A DNA stretch of 64,000 bases. Source: Rhodamnia argentea (Eukaryota > Streptophyta > Magnoliopsida > Myrtales > Myrtaceae). Both the position numbers and the translations under genes were made by a program. The stretch covers positions 16,058,001-16,122,000 of the forward strand of contig NC_063153.1 in assembly GCF_020921035.1 (NCBI RefSeq), written 5' to 3'. Shown piece after piece: positions 15,132-27,643 of the stretch. Position 1 is the first letter of the stretch. The number at the start of each line of letters is the position of its first letter. The notes beneath the pieces were generated by a model. It saw only the letters and a program-made list of their open reading frames with translations. It was not told the origin of the DNA and searched no databases.

Positions 15132-16270
15132 GTTTTAGCAATGCTTGGAGAGGGTGGGTAGGGTTTGTGTTAGATCAATTCTAGCTATTATGTACTTGTG
15201 GAAGGGAAGATGGCTGGAAATATGTAGCTTACTAGAGGATCCAAGCAAGGAGATTCCCTGTCCGCCGATCGACCTTCTTCGCCCCTCTCCTACTTATTGA
15301 TTAGGGTAAGTCACTCAATTCCCTTGCTAATGTATCATTTGGACTAAGTGGGAGCCGTTCTAAGTTTCGTATGGATTATATCTGAAATCTGAAATCTATT
15401 CGTCGGAACACATTTATGATTTTTTGGAGCCTGGGACCTACCATGCATATTTTAGAACCTAGAACCTACCATATCACAGATTCTAAAGTCGATTCTAGGG
15501 TCTATATAGATTTCACCTATATTCTTAATTAAACAATTGCAATGAATCATCATTTTTAATGACCACCACTTCTTGCTACAATCTACTAGCCACAAACGAT
15601 ATTTAGACATACAAATAAATTATGAAATTTTAACGAAGTAAAAGTCTTAATCATAATCGCCAAAATTGAAATATCGGACTAATGGTTCTAGATAACATGC
15701 TCATCATCGGACGTCGGACACCATGGAATATTATAGGATCATGTGAAAGAGATATACAAAAAAATAATAATAATAATAACACAAAAACTTGTTACAAGTT
15801 ACATTACGGGTGGAACCTAGAACTTACCCATCGACAGATTCTCCAATTTTTGGAACCTGGAACTTACCCTCCATATCTCGGAATCTAGAACCAGACAGGT
15901 TCTTTAATGGTCTAGTTAGATTTCAGGTTCTACTTTGGAACCATGCTTGCCTATGATCTGGACAATTAACATAAAAAAAAAAAAAAGTAAGCCGAATGGT
16001 CTGCTCAAAAGGAGTGTAAGAGTGAGAGACAATGCCCTACGTTGTCGCACTTGTAATTCGATGTTGATTCAATATGTTTCATGGAAGCTTCTAGGAGTAA
16101 ATTGCAGTTGCAGCTGCCTGAAAGCAACGTTGGGAGACTATTGTATGGCTTCTGGACAAGGAGTGTGAAGTTACAAAAACCTTGCTTGTTTCTTTATAGC
16201 CAAATGCAAGACATGCAAACATGACAAAGAAAAATCAAACCAGGAAGCGTTGAACTTTTCTGTCAAAAAG
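15132..16270. repeat. Intergenic; GGAACC-rich degenerate subrepeats
   Basis: Between 15420 and 15530 and again at 15800-15945, short degenerate motifs such as TTTGGAACCTGGAACTTACC and TAGAACCTAGAACCTACC recur several times. They look like subterminal repeats of a DNA transposon whose ends I cannot define. No gene is supported. Confidence 0.5.
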
Positions 16271-16476
16271 ACAAAATGCAGAACTTGAAGAACGCATATC
16301 CGATATATCCCACGCAAAATTATCGTAGATTCCACCGATCGAACACTTCCCTCAGCATGATATTCTTCTTCCCGGTAACTTTCCTCTCCATATTCTTCAC
16401 TTGTCATCTTGTCTCCCCCTTTATTCCCTCTGTTATAAGAACCCCTTCCCACATTCCACCATTACTCAACACAGGG

Positions 16477-16827
16477 ATGGTTGCGCTACAGAGGTCGGTG
16501 ACGTCGTTCAGGAGGCAAGGCTCGTCGGGCCTGGTGTGGGACGACGACAAGCTCATCTTATCTGGCGTTCTCAACCCAATCAAACCTGGCGGCGGTGCTC
16601 ACGACGGCGGCAACAAGATCGACTGCGCACAACTCAGGCAGTCGCAGAGCGCCGGGACGATAGGCATGATGAAGCGCAGTAGTTCCGCTGTTGAAGCTCC
16701 AGCTCAGCCTCGTCAAAACGTCGTCGTCCCTTCCTCGGACGTCGGCCCAACTCCTCGTAAGGTCTCCGGTTGCTGCTTTTCTGGCGTCTTCGGAAGATCG
16801 GCGAAGAGCCCATCTCCAAAAACCTAA
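16477..16827 (+). CDS. Small DUF4666-like protein (At1g15400 type)
   Basis: A single-exon frame of 116 aa. The N-terminus reads MVALQRSVTSFRRQGSSGLV followed by WDDDKLILSG. A Ser-rich middle contains SQSAGTIGMMKRSSS, and the C-terminus reads TPRKVSGCCFSGVFGRS. The RRQGSSG-VWDD start and the Cys-Phe block near the end match a plant-only family of unknown function, sometimes mislabelled MAPKKK-like. There is no kinase domain. I chose the ATG at 16477 rather than the upstream in-frame ATGs because the family begins with this M-x-x-LQRS motif and the upstream residues are unlike it. A TATAAG word at about 16434 would suit a short 5' UTR. Confidence 0.8.
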   Translation: MVALQRSVTSFRRQGSSGLVWDDDKLILSGVLNPIKPGGGAHDGGNKIDCAQLRQSQSAGTIGMMKRSSSAVEAPAQPRQNVVVPSSDVGPTPRKVSGCCFSGVFGRSAKSPSPKT

Positions 16828-16974
16828 AAAATGATCCAAACAAAGCAAGTCTGATTGCGAATGGCGATTAGTACAAGGTTTCTGTGTGCATGTATTCCTG
16901 GATTTTTTTTCTCCTGCCCCTTCTCAAAGTGAGGTAGGTACTACGTAGCGCATATCATAATCAAGGGAGGTCAA

Positions 16975-17190
16975 TGACACAGCCCTAGAATTTTATTCAG
17001 TATTGCAATTGTCCTACTTCAATCATAAACCTTTTTTTTTTTTTTGCCAAGTGAGTCCTGAATTTTTTACATTTGTGCCAATTCAATCAATTTGACCGGC
17101 CGATCACGATGTGGACTTTTTTTAATAATATCTTAATACTTTTTCGTTTTTTTTTTCTCTTCGAGCTGTGGCCGGAGGCAGCAACACAAA
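16975..17190. mobile_element. F1-family TIR element, left half only
   Basis: Reads like the left arm of the F1 family: CAGTATTGCAATTG, then AATCATAAACC, GTGCCAATTCAATC, TTTGACCGGCC and GTGGACTTTTTTTAATAATAT. It breaks off into unrelated sequence. The full-length neighbour begins about 230 bp further on. Confidence 0.55.
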
Positions 17191-17418
17191 TTATTATGTA
17201 GGATCGAAATAGTTCTTAAGTAAATCCATGACAAACTACGATTCTCTCCATTTATGTGATAATTGTTTATGGCTTTTTCCCGACTGTAGGGGAATTTTGA
17301 TGAAGTTGGGATAAATTGGTGATGTAACTCAATCCGAACGCTGTGTTATTTGACGCCGAACCATTCGAGGATAATAAATTGAACAGGATACATCCTTTTG
17401 TACCATGTTGTATTACCT

Positions 17419-18010
17419 GTAAAAATAATTCAAAAAGTGATAAACTTATTGTACTTTTGACAATACAGTCCTAAACCTTTACAAGCTTTGTCAATTGAGT
17501 TTTCATCATTTGATCAGTTATGGCCAGAAATCATTGATGTGACATGAATTTTTAGTAATAATTATTTAATTATTAATTTTTTTCTTTTCTTTTCTTTTTC
17601 CTCGTTTTTTTTTTTTTTTCACATCTCTATTTGGCTAAGGCCAGCGACCCCCACCTAAGTCCGGGCGAGGGCGTTCGGCCCTCACCCCGATCCGGGCGAG
17701 GGCCTTCGCGCCCTTGCCTATGGCCGGCGATGGTCGGGCGGCTACCTCGCCCGCCGGAGAAATAAACAAAAAAGAAAACAAAACAAAACAAAACCAAATA
17801 ATAATAATAAAATTTAAAGTATGTTTAAATATTATTGAAATTTATCCACGTTAGCACCGATCTCACCATGTATGATAGCCGATGTCTATATCATCAATTT
17901 CCGACCAAAATAGGTTGGATGGACATGATTGCTAAAACATGAAAAAGTTTAGAACTCAATTGGTATAGTCAAAAGGTTTAGAGCCGAATTATAGATTTAG
18001 GTTTTTTTGA
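17419..18010. mobile_element. F1-family non-autonomous TIR element
   Basis: Left arm: CAAAAAGTGATAAACTTATTGTAC, AGTCCTAAACC, GTCAATTGAG. The core is GC-rich, with repeated GGGCGAGGGC words (17640-17755). The right arm mirrors the left: CAATTTCCGACCAAAATAGG, ACTCAATTGG, AAAGGTTTAG, TAGATTTAGG. Arms of over 150 bp with a GC-rich centre and no gene suggest a Mutator-like MITE. Confidence 0.7.
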
Positions 18011-18295
18011 AGCCCCACAAATTGCCTTCCAACTATTTTACCGGTTTTAGAAAGTCTTGCATTTCTGCTATAGATATCACGTCTACCGTCCCACAATGTT
18101 TGTATATAATATGGGCCAAGACTAGCTGAAAGTACTGCAATCATTATAGTTGAGTAAACAACAAATTCGCAGAAACGACTAGTCAAACATAACACCTTTT
18201 CGCATGTACAAATCTCGTAGAAGGGCACATAAAAAAAAAAAGGCAAACGTTATGATCTCAACAAAATAAGGAGCTTACAATCCAACCTCTGCCCT

Positions 18296-19866
18296 TCAAT
18301 CAATAGCTTTCTGGACTTTGGTCTTGAAGAGCAAAATGTAGAGCTTCTCCATCGAAAAATATAGGAAACCGCCTGTTGCGTGGGTCACGAAGGAGCCGAA
18401 GTTCGAGCCAACGATACAGTGCCATGCCGGCCCATATACCTTATCAAATTCCTGCATCGTTCCGAAGTTAATCGACCAAATTATTCGGGAATCCTAGTTG
18501 AAATTCAAAAACAGGACATAAAAAATGTTTGTAGGATAAGGAATAGGCCATAGATGGATCTTGGGTGTACTAGTGGTGAAGGCTCTGTGGAGCAGCATAA
18601 CTGCACATGCATGATGAATTTATTTTATAACTACGGTCCAAAATTTATACATTTTTACACATGGGACGAGAGTTTATACAGGAGAAAAGCAGATTCGGGC
18701 TGTCGTTTAATGGATACTATTGAACGATGCATGATTGATTAGCCAGGCACAATCATTAATCTTCTTAATGACACATGGGGTGTCTTAATTCTTTATAAGA
18801 GAAGGGGATCTGATGCAAGATTCCAATCTATGCCAAGGTTCAGAAGTTACAGAAATTTTACACATTCCCATCTTGGAGTCTCCAATCCAACAATGGCTAT
18901 TATAGAAAGTCTAGATGCTCGACTTATGAAGAAGATTGGTGAATATCATCTTGCACAAGCGCGCCTCTCGTGAATTATCATGGACATTTTCGAAACATTC
19001 GGAGTAGTCGAATTTCTACGGTGCTGACTACATGTGATGCGAAGGAAAGTCGGTGCATTAAAACCTGTAAAGTTTTCTTAATATCGACCACTTACTTTCT
19101 CTGAAACCTAAAAAGGAGATTCAGAATGGAGAAAAGAAAGCAAAACTTTGTGTTAACCATGAAACGCATCTGAATTTCTGCCATATGCACTATCGACTCG
19201 ATTCATCGATTTCTCAAGATTGAAGGAGAGAGCCAACAGAGAAGAAGTTTCAAACTCATTGACCGGCAAAACGTAATCTAGTCTTTCAGTGGTTGTACCC
19301 AAAAAAAAAAAAAAAAACATTTGGAAACCAATATATAACAACAAACAAGAAGCAAGAAATGCAAAGAGAGGGGTTTTCGTGAAGCAGAGATTTACCTTCT
19401 TGATGTTGTAAGCCATGTGTTTGGCGCTGAACTTCTCCAAGCTGTCGTACGTCGTCCTCGCGCACCTGAATGCATGGACTTGCATGAACCCCGGCATGTC
19501 TGCCACCATCACCTTCACTTGCAAGAATGCCACCACCGACGCCAGGTTCGTCTCCACGTGCGACACCGACTTCCTAGCCTCCACCACCACCATCTCATTC
19601 CCGCCTCCTCCTCCTCCGCCACCACCGCCGCCATCCTCTCCTCGGCCGCTGCTTGCTCTAACCAGTTGATCTCCGCCGCCGCGTCTGCTCTCCGGGCAAT
19701 TCCGGGGTTTCCGGAGCATCCAGCCCCGAGCAATGTACTTGTTTGTGAAGGCCGGCGTGTCAGGCTTCGCAACGCAGTTGATCTTGCCGGTGCCGGCGGC
19801 AGCAGTGCCGGATTTGTAGAAGTTCGTGAATAACCCTAATTTCTTTGGCTTCTCATGGGTGGCCAT
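18296..19866 (-). CDS. Dynein light chain LC8-type, with N-terminal extension
   Basis: On the minus strand, exon 1 is 19866..19396 and exon 2 is 18451..18296; the intron is 944 bp with GT-AG ends and phase 0. Product 208 aa. The last ~95 residues are an LC8/DYNLL domain: [38 protein letters not shown], then [20 protein letters not shown] and [22 protein letters not shown]8 proteins are dimeric hubs that bind short linear motifs. Flowering plants lack dynein heavy chains, so a hub role is likelier than motor function. The N-terminal ~110 residues are basic and low complexity, with an 11-Gly run at about 80-90. A TTATATAC word about 80 bp upstream of the ATG could be its TATA box. Confidence 0.9.
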
Positions 19867-20801
19867 GTTTTTTTTTTTTCTTTCTTTTTGTGAGACGATG
19901 ATCTAACTCTTGGTCGGTAGACTGTCAATTAGTTTGATTCACTCAGTATATAACATGTGGGCGGGGGGGCTGGCATCATGTGCACAAGTTTGGTTCACAA
20001 AATATTCAAATGGGTTTAGAGGGGGGGGGGTGTTTCAAAGGGTACGACATATTTCTTTATTGTACTTATTTATTTCATACATCTATTCAAAAAGTGGTAA
20101 ATTCCATGTCAAAACAATGAAGCAGACCATGTGTTATTGCCTGCTTTCATGGACAAAACTGGGTCTTGGGGTTTTGCCAGGGATTTGATGTTGAATTTGT
20201 TGCCTTGCTCTTCTTTTGAAGTGATGGGGTAGGGTTATGTGGAGGAGACTTTTTTTTTTTTTTTTTTTGAGGAGTTATGATTTGTTTAGGGCATATTTGT
20301 CCTGGAGGGGTTGGTTGGTAATGGCCAGAGTACCACATGGGACCCCAAGTCTTGCACCGGTTACATGATTGGGTACCTACCAAAAATGTTCACATGCCTT
20401 GATCTTCTCAGCTTCTTAATATCACATTTATGCCCCCTATCTAGAGTTTATACCAATGTAAATCCTCTCCAAAGTAACCACAAATGTCCCACCTTTTGAG
20501 AGATTTACACCCCCAGCTCTCCCTCTCTCTCTCTCAATATAAGAAGACCCGGTGGTCAAAACCTCGCAACCACCGCGATCGACAACCCAATTTGATTGAC
20601 CGAAGATCTGGCGTTACAGAAATTGGCGACGTCAAAAGAGAAAGAAGCGGTGCGATGAAAACAACAATGGGATCTCTAGCTCAATCCCGCTCTCCCTTAA
20701 CTGCAAAAACTTACACCTATCAGTAAACTATAGGAAAGACCATATAAACCGATATAATGACAGAACCACTTGACTTCACATGAACATTGAACTTGTAATG
20801 G
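19867..20801. other. Intergenic upstream of the dynein light chain gene
   Basis: Contains the putative minus-strand promoter of the dynein light chain gene, a poly-T tract (20250-20268) and a CT run (20519-20535). An 80-codon frame at 20484-20726 has no recognisable relative. Nothing else is supported. Confidence 0.45.
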
Positions 20802-21100
20802 TGTTGGATCAAGTGCACTAAGACAACAAAATAGAGAGTAAAAGTGAGAAAGAAAAATCGAGACACAAAGTTTAGCCTTGGTTCACCCTTAATTTAGATC
20901 TACATCCAGTAAAAGATTCTATTATAATCAACACCCTCATCTCTTTATTTTTCTCTTAGTTATAAGAGCAAGAGATTATATATCCATTTAGTATTTATTC
21001 ATGGGCCCAAGCACGAATTGTCAATTAATTACGGGCTCAAACTATAAAAACTCTCTTGCGCAACCTCCGCCGGGGCGGCCCTCCGGATCGACAAACTCCC
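20802..21100. mobile_element. LTR-like fragment, same family as 14783-15076 (fossil)
   Basis: Begins TGTTGG and shares blocks with the element at 14783: GAGAAAG-AAAATCGAGACAC, the run around TATTATAATCAACACC-TC, TATTCATG-G-C-AAGC and CTCAAACTA. The right end is not clear, and the similarity fades by about 21060-21100 into a GC-rich stretch. No coding part was seen. Confidence 0.5.
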
Positions 21101-22243
21101 ACCCGCTCACCGAGGAGTGAAATCCTGATGTATTCCTATTGATGAAAAGTATGAATCACATCTCATTAAAATGGAAACTCGGAGAATTCTTGAAATAGTA
21201 CGTTTTGAAGTTGCAGGACAAGCCGCGGTGAAATGTTTCACAACGTCCACCGTCAATATCGGCACAGTTCACATGTCAGAGTCGAAGGAAATTAGGGTTA
21301 CATGTCCATTTTCCTGTAGTACGTTGCTCGGTATAAATTGTTCGGACCAGGGCTTGTGATGGAGTAAATGCTGTGTTGGTGCTTGGTTTCATGACGATGG
21401 GGCATGGATTGATGGGTACGCGAGGGAACACATGCCCAAGTTCTTCGTGGTCTTATTTGGGAAGTGTGTGCATCACTAATTCCCTGCATGATTTGTTTCT
21501 GCCATAATTATGGAAAAAGACACATAGAACTTGCTGAAAAATTCACATGAAAAGATGGTGGCCTTTCCTTGTCTTTGTACCGGACCGAAGCAAGTCCTTA
21601 AACTGCTTCGTTTGAGGCCACCTTCGGATCTCAGGATCCTACAGACGTAAAATAAATAGAGGGTATTCCCCACTATCAGGGAAGAAAAAAAATATGGATA
21701 GCAATTAGGGAAATGGGGCGTGCAGGCACCGACACGTTAAAATAAGGAACGCATCTAGGCTGCCTACGGTGTTTTCGGACAGGCATTGGAAGCCTCCGTA
21801 GGAGCGAAAACTCCTTTCTTTGTATGAAGCCTCAACATCATTAGGTCCATGTTTTGTTGCAAATAGACGAAAATTTATGGAAGCACCGTTCATGAAATTA
21901 ACAATATGGAATAAGGTGCGGTTATGAAATCTCCTTATATGTTACAAATTCAAGGATTCTATTATGTTAAAGGAGTTCTGTGTGCTGATCATCGATCTAA
22001 CAATGATTCCTCAAATACCGCGGTAGAACATGATTGCACCGGGAACTGAGTTTCCCATTCGTGTTGCTTGGTGATGAATAGATCTCAATGGATTTGACAA
22101 ACACGCGATTGGAACTACAAAAGTAAATTGATTGGAAGATGAAGCACGAGGACTAGAAGTTGGAGGAAATTAAGCAAAACCATGGTGGAAATAAAGGAAA
22201 TTAGAGCTAAGGACGTGGTATTAAAGGAAACCAAAGGGAGAAC
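21101..22243. other. Intergenic, nothing recognised
   Basis: No gene, RNA or clear repeat ends. Short open frames on both strands lack family resemblance. Confidence 0.4.
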
Positions 22244-22798
22244 GGGAAAATACCAAAAAAGTCCTAAATTTATTGCATTTATACTAATTCAGTCTTAAAC
22301 ATTTAAATTGGACCAATTTAGTCATAATTTTTTTTTTTTACATTAATACTAATTTAGTCCATCCAACTAATTTATGTCGAAAATCATTGACGTAATGGAC
22401 ATCAACCGTCTTACGTGGCAAGATTGAACGACATGGACATGTTTTATGATTTTTTTATAAGTTTGTTGATTTTTTTTTCCACTGGGCAAGGGTCACCGTC
22501 GCCACCCATAAGGGAGGGTCACCCTAGCCACCGAGTGAGGTTGGCCTTTGGTGCACGGCACACGAGCCTCACAAAAGAAAGAAAACCACAAGAAAGGTAA
22601 TTTTTAAAAAAAAATTAAAAAAATTATTAAAAATGTCCACGTTAGTGCCGGTTATGCCATGTAAGAAGGCCAACGTCCAAGTTATTGATTTTCAGCCTAA
22701 ATTAGCAAGATGGATTGAATTGGTACCAATATGAAAATGTTTAAAATTGAATTTGTATTAACACAATAGATTTATAACTTTTTTTTGTACTTTTTCTC
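22244..22798. mobile_element. F1-family TIR element with degraded 10-bp target duplication
   Basis: Left end GGGAAAATACCAAAAAAGTC, then CTAAATTTATTGC and ATTCAGTCTTAAAC. The right end mirrors it: ATTGAATTGG, CAATAGATTTATAAC and a CTC terminus. The flanks AAGGGAGAAC (22234-22243) and AAGAGAAAAC (22799-22808) match at 8 of 10 positions, which fits the 9-11 bp duplications of Mutator-like elements. The 555-bp element has no coding capacity. Confidence 0.72.
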
Positions 22799-22808
22799 AA
22801 GAGAAAAC

Positions 22809-24880
22809 CGAAGGGAAATTGAAAGTTAGAAAAAAGGAATAGTATGGGTCCTGACTTATTCATCATTTCTGCAGTTTGAGGGGGCAAAGAACAATTTCCA
22901 AAGAGAATTATATGGCCATTCCATCGTACTATTTTGTCCTCAAGACCCACAAATAGTTGGGCAATCCCAACACCATATCCCGCTGCTAGCTCATGAACAG
23001 TTCTCATGTCATTGTCCTAACTAAATGTGCTACACAATGTGTCTCTTTGTTTGGAAGCAAAAGGCATGTACAATTCATGAATTTTTAGCTCCATTATCTC
23101 TACAAAAAAACTATTGGAATGAAAATTTTCAAGTGGGTATGAAGGGATTTCAACGTGTACCTCATCCAAAGGGGATTTGTGGGCTCGAGGTAGAGCAAGA
23201 AGAAGCCATTCACCTCAAAGCATGGCCATTCATTTGATGCTTGTTGAGGATGAGGGTGGGCATTTATCTTGGGAGAATCGCGTGCCGGTGCGGACCGATT
23301 CATCGCTGCCATTATATCGTGCGGGCTTCATACGAAATCCATATGATTTGATGATTATAGAGGATTGAGCTCACATGAAATCGATGCACTCAATAGTGGG
23401 ACCGAATGTTAGAGTAATAAAATATTAAATCACACATTCATTTAACGGCCTAAATAAATTTTAAAAATAAACTTTTAGCTTTAGGTCAATAGGGCGCCCT
23501 GCCATTGCCATTAAAATTAAATATCTATTTTTATTAAACTTTAAATATTAAACTGCATTTGCCTTTTTAAAAAAAGGGGGGTAATCCTTCAAAATCTCTT
23601 AGATATCAAAGCGGGAGGTCCGGAGTTCAAACATTTCCATACCCCTATTTACCTCCCCAATTAAATATTTAAAAAATAAACCATGCATTTATCGGTATGT
23701 CAACTCAGGCATTGTCAGTCCCTATCTTTCTCGATTAAACATTTTATTATGTATTGGCCACAATTAAATATTCAAATATTAAACATGCATTTAAGGGCGG
23801 ATGGTACAAGATTCTTGTATAATATACCAGACATAAATCATGTTGAGACAAAAGAAATGAAAGATGCCTTTGAAATTCTAATCAAGAAGACGCTGACAAA
23901 CTTCAATTAGTTGACAATCATATAGCAAGGAAATGTGGAGAATTTCTTTGCTTTGTGAAGATAAATGGATAAGCAGCCTTTTTTCACCTTATTAGGTGAT
24001 TGAGTGGGCTTGGGCTGAGTGTCGCCCCCAGGTTTGGGCCTAAATTTCTGCCCAGGCTTTCTCACTAAAGGCCCTGTCCCAAGCCTGCCCAACATCGTCT
24101 TTGAGATCTTGTGGCTCAAGTTGGATCGGGCCTAGGCGAGATCACAAGCTATCAAACCCATGATTAGGCTATATCTTTTCGCTTGTGAATCAACTCTTTA
24201 ATCTAAAGGGAAATGATTCACTGACAATACTGTCAGAGATGGTACAATCTCAATCATAGATGCATACACCATGACAACAAATTTTATATAAAGCACTAAT
24301 TTGATTGAGAGATCGTCTCGGATTGTCGGGCTAGTAGTTTCATAATCGAAAAGGGCAAAATATGCCCGATTTACTTTAGGTTACTTTAGTAGATTCCAAT
24401 GCTTGAAAATAGTTGCAAAGCACCAACTAGGGTACAATTGAAAAGGACAAATAGCTAAGTCTTCGCACCGGGGTGGTGGAGGTTCGTATGTAGAGCCATC
24501 CACTTCATCTGCAGTATCAATTGCTTCTGCAGAAGCGGTCCTCTCAAGCTTCTCCCGAAATCTCCTTCTGCGTTATGACTCCATCCAAACTTCAATGATC
24601 CCTCGTTCTGCAGCTTGTTCTCCGTCTCTGCAATGGACATTCCAAACTAAGATATGCAATTCCCGTCCAACAGCTTGTTCGCCTTACGTAGAACTAAAGT
24701 CTTTCCATGCTCTCTACGACCCGACAACCCCCGAGGTTTAAGATGAGGCGTCGGGGTGTTTTTTGACAGTAACTGGCGAATGGTTCTAACCCAATTGCTC
24801 TTAATTGTGCCCAACTTTGCAAACAAAGATCTGCTCGAATTTAAGGCAACTTGAGCATATGATCAACTCGAGGTTAGAAT
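22809..24880. other. Intergenic, nothing recognised
   Basis: AT-rich DNA with scattered short frames on both strands (for example minus 22741-23007 and plus 23683-23910) that show no known domain. No repeat boundaries were identified. Confidence 0.4.
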
Positions 24881-25113
24881 GACAAGTATATGCCATGAAA
24901 TCGAGCTCAACAATGGAAAGAAGTTAACTAAGCGCATCGCCGAACGAGTTTTGGTTTTTCAAGCCGAGTCCGGTTATTGCTATTGGGCGTTTAATTTCGC
25001 CGAAGTTGTATCCTTGAGCACAACTAGATTTTTCTCAAGACGCAAGTTTAAGTTGCTCGAACATCAATTCGAGGTAGGCTCAAGTCTCACCATATATTGA
25101 AGCTTTATGTGTA

Positions 25114-25550
25114 GGGAAAATTATCCAAAAAGTCCTGAAACAATTGTATTTTTACCGATTCGATCATAAACTTTTTAATTTTGCCAATTGAGTCGAACCG
25201 ATCAATTTTGATCGGAAATGGACAACATAGATGTCGACCGTCCTACATGACACGACCCATGCCGACGCTACAGTTTTTAAATATATTTTTTTAATTTTTT
25301 TAATTTTTTTTTTCTTCTCTTTTCTTTTTATTTGGAGCGCCAGCCACCACGCACCAGCCGAGGCATGCCAACCCCCGCTAGCTATTGTGCAACGGCCGCG
25401 AAGCCCTCGCCAACAACTAGCAAGGCTCGTGGTCTTCGATCATAGTTGTGCGAGGACTTGCGGCCCTTGCCTAGTAGCCGGCGGGGGTCGCTAGGCCCGG
25501 CCGGCTGGCCCCAATAAAAAGGAAAAGGTGAAGAAAAGAGAAAAAATATT

Positions 25551-25601
<51 letters not shown>

Positions 25602-25823
25602 TATTGTTATTTAAAATGTCTACATCAACGATGGTCGTGGTTGCCAAGTTACATAGAACTAACGGCATCCATGTCAGCGATTTCTTGCCAAAATTGGCTG
25701 GATGAACTCAATTGGCAAAATCTAAAAAAAAAAAAAAATTACGACTCAATTAGAAAAATTAAAGGGTTTAAGATTGAATTAACAAAAATGCAATAGATTT
25801 ATAACTTTTTGGAGAATTTTCCC
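25114..25823. mobile_element. F1-family TIR element with clear 10-bp target duplication
   Basis: Ends are GGGAAAATTATCCAAAAAGT and ACTTTTTGGAGAATTTTCCC, near-perfect inverted repeats. The flanks TTTATGTGTA (25104-25113) and TTTACGTGTA (25824-25833) match at 9 of 10 positions. The core holds GC-rich GCGAGG-type words and an AAT trinucleotide run (about 25556-25601). The paralogous place in unit B (near 29835) has no such element. The 710-bp insertion has no coding capacity; the duplication length and long TIRs point to the Mutator superfamily. Confidence 0.82.
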
Positions 25824-26159
25824 TTTACGTGTATTTAAACCTTATGCATATACCATTCCCGGCATAGTACCTTATGCGAAAGCCCGAAATAAAATTGGAG
25901 TTTTGAGTTTTAAGTCGAGTTTTAGCATCTAAAATACCTCATCGAGATCAAATTAATCAAATACTCGGTGGACATGGAATGAGAAAACGATGATCAGAAT
26001 CCAACCTTGGAAACAAAAATTTTGAAGTTATCTTATTTCCTTACACACAAAAGCAATGGAAAAGAAAATAACAAAGAAGGTATCTGAAAAATTCTTGACC
26101 CAACCATGCAGTCCCTTCTTGTGCTTTCATTATCAGCAAAAGAGACACAAACTCATAGT

Positions 26160-26824
26160 GTGACGGTAGTCGGACGCTGCGGCTGCTGAAGTTGGTGCTC
26201 GAGATTGCAATTGAGTGGAGAACTGGAGTGCCACCTTCGAGGGCGAGGGCGAGGATGGGGAGGATGTCGCAGTTGCAGACGACGACCATCGACCGGTCAG
26301 GATCGGGATCGTGGAAGAAGATCTGATCGACGTTTATCTCGCCCTCCTCGACCCTGCTCTTTATGTACTCTATCTTGATCTCCTCTAGCTTCTTCTCCAC
26401 TGCCGCCGTCCTCTCACACAGTGTATTTCAAGAACGCACCACTGTCAACTTAACTGTAACATGCATGAGTTGTTATAGAGAGAGAACCAGAAAAGAAATG
26501 CGGTTGTCCTTGGGATTGATTCCACCGGCGGCGGGCAGTTGACGAGGGTCTTCCGTTTGAAGCAGGTGGATCCCAATCCCATAGTTGAACAGCCTTGAGT
26601 CGATCCAACAACACCAACCGGAAACAAGAGGGAGTTTGAATGATTCCAAAGCTCTCACGCATCTCTATTAAAGAAGAGTACCACGCGCCCTCGAAATCGA
26701 AGGAACCGGGTCGCCTGACGGGAACGAAGCTGAGGACGTTCTGGTAGAAATCCATCGTTCTCTCCAAAGACCGACACACCAGCCAGATGAGGTTCAACGA
26801 CTTGAGTTGCAGAGGGTTTTCCAT
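26160..26824 (-). pseudogene. Glyoxalase-I-like gene copy A, degenerate
   Basis: Exon 1 26824..26682 and exon 2 26593..26488 keep the same sizes as the intact paralogue at 30224-30958. Of the four metal-ligand positions, three are changed: LNHISLV reads LNLIWLV, DNHISF reads DNRISF and MIEVCNCD reads MVVVCNCD; only the His of GIGIH remains. The exon 3 acceptor, CACAG in the paralogue, reads CACTG here (near 26420). The HDPDGSM loop has a two-residue insertion, and after LALALEGG the frame shifts, so the tail differs and the frame runs on to 26041. A TATA word near 27000 is kept. It is a pseudogene or at best a catalytically dead relative. Confidence 0.82.
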
Positions 26825-26991
26825 TAAGTTCAGCTCGGGGAAGAAACAGTATCTCTGTCGGAGATCAACTAAAAATGATTTCAGAAACGGAAATGGGGTT
26901 GTGAAAAAGAGATCAGACAGAACAAGAGGAATAACTAAGAAAGAATCAAGTTTAATGAAAACGATTATGTCCGGTTGAAGAGTTGTGGTTT

Positions 26992-27005
26992 GTCTGTATA
27001 TATAG
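26992..27005 (-). promoter_or_regulatory. TATA box of glyoxalase copy A
   Basis: The minus strand reads TCCTATATATACAG about 170 bp upstream of the copy A start codon. The intact copy B has TCCTATATATATCT at the matching place (31121-31134). Conservation in both paralogues supports a core promoter. Confidence 0.6.
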
Positions 27006-27643
27006 GACCGAAGCAGTGGGAAAATGGCGATGGAGGAAGATGAAAAGAAACATCGAAAGCATGCATGCATGTGATTATTTTCACCAGCGTCGATCTCAGT
27101 GTGGGCCAGGGCTCCACGACGTCTGCGCCACGTCGGATCCATATGGAAAGATTTTTGCCCGCCAAATCTTGTCCCCATCTGACACACGTGATTTCATTCA
27201 ACTCCTTCAAAGGATATTCTAGTTCTTCCTTGGCCGGCACTTCATAGGATAAAAATTTCCAATAAGAAAGGGGGCAAAAACCCTTGACACTTTGGGAGTT
27301 CCACTTCGGCTCCTCAGAAATTTCAATGTTTTTGAGTCTTGAACCCCAGAGAACTTTCCTAAAGACGTCTTCGTTTCCCTCCAAACTATTGGATTCGATC
27401 GGCTTTGATGCACCGAGGTCGAATCCTTGGTGAGGGACATTATGAACCAAGTCTTTCCTCAAGGGGATAGATGGGGGTGAGCATGAGAGACCGACCTTCA
27501 TCCTCTCTTTGGATGATTCTTGTTTCGATTCATAGATCGCTATGCATCGCACAATTAAGTATGTCAGCCCAGCATCAAGGGCGCTTACCAATTTTCTTTG
27601 AGGTCACGAGTTTAAAGCACGATATAGACTAGTAAGCCAATCC

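Noticed and set aside
19415-19833. Plus-strand frames of 84 and 138 codons with Pro or His runs
   Set aside because: Antisense shadows of the dynein light chain first exon and its poly-Gly codons.
25556-25601. AAT repeat considered as an independent satellite
   Set aside because: It is an internal microsatellite of the F1 element at 25114-25823.
26825-27591. Minus-strand open frames extending upstream of glyoxalase copy A
   Set aside because: They cross the conserved TATA box and 5' leader; the family start MENPL.. lies at 26824.
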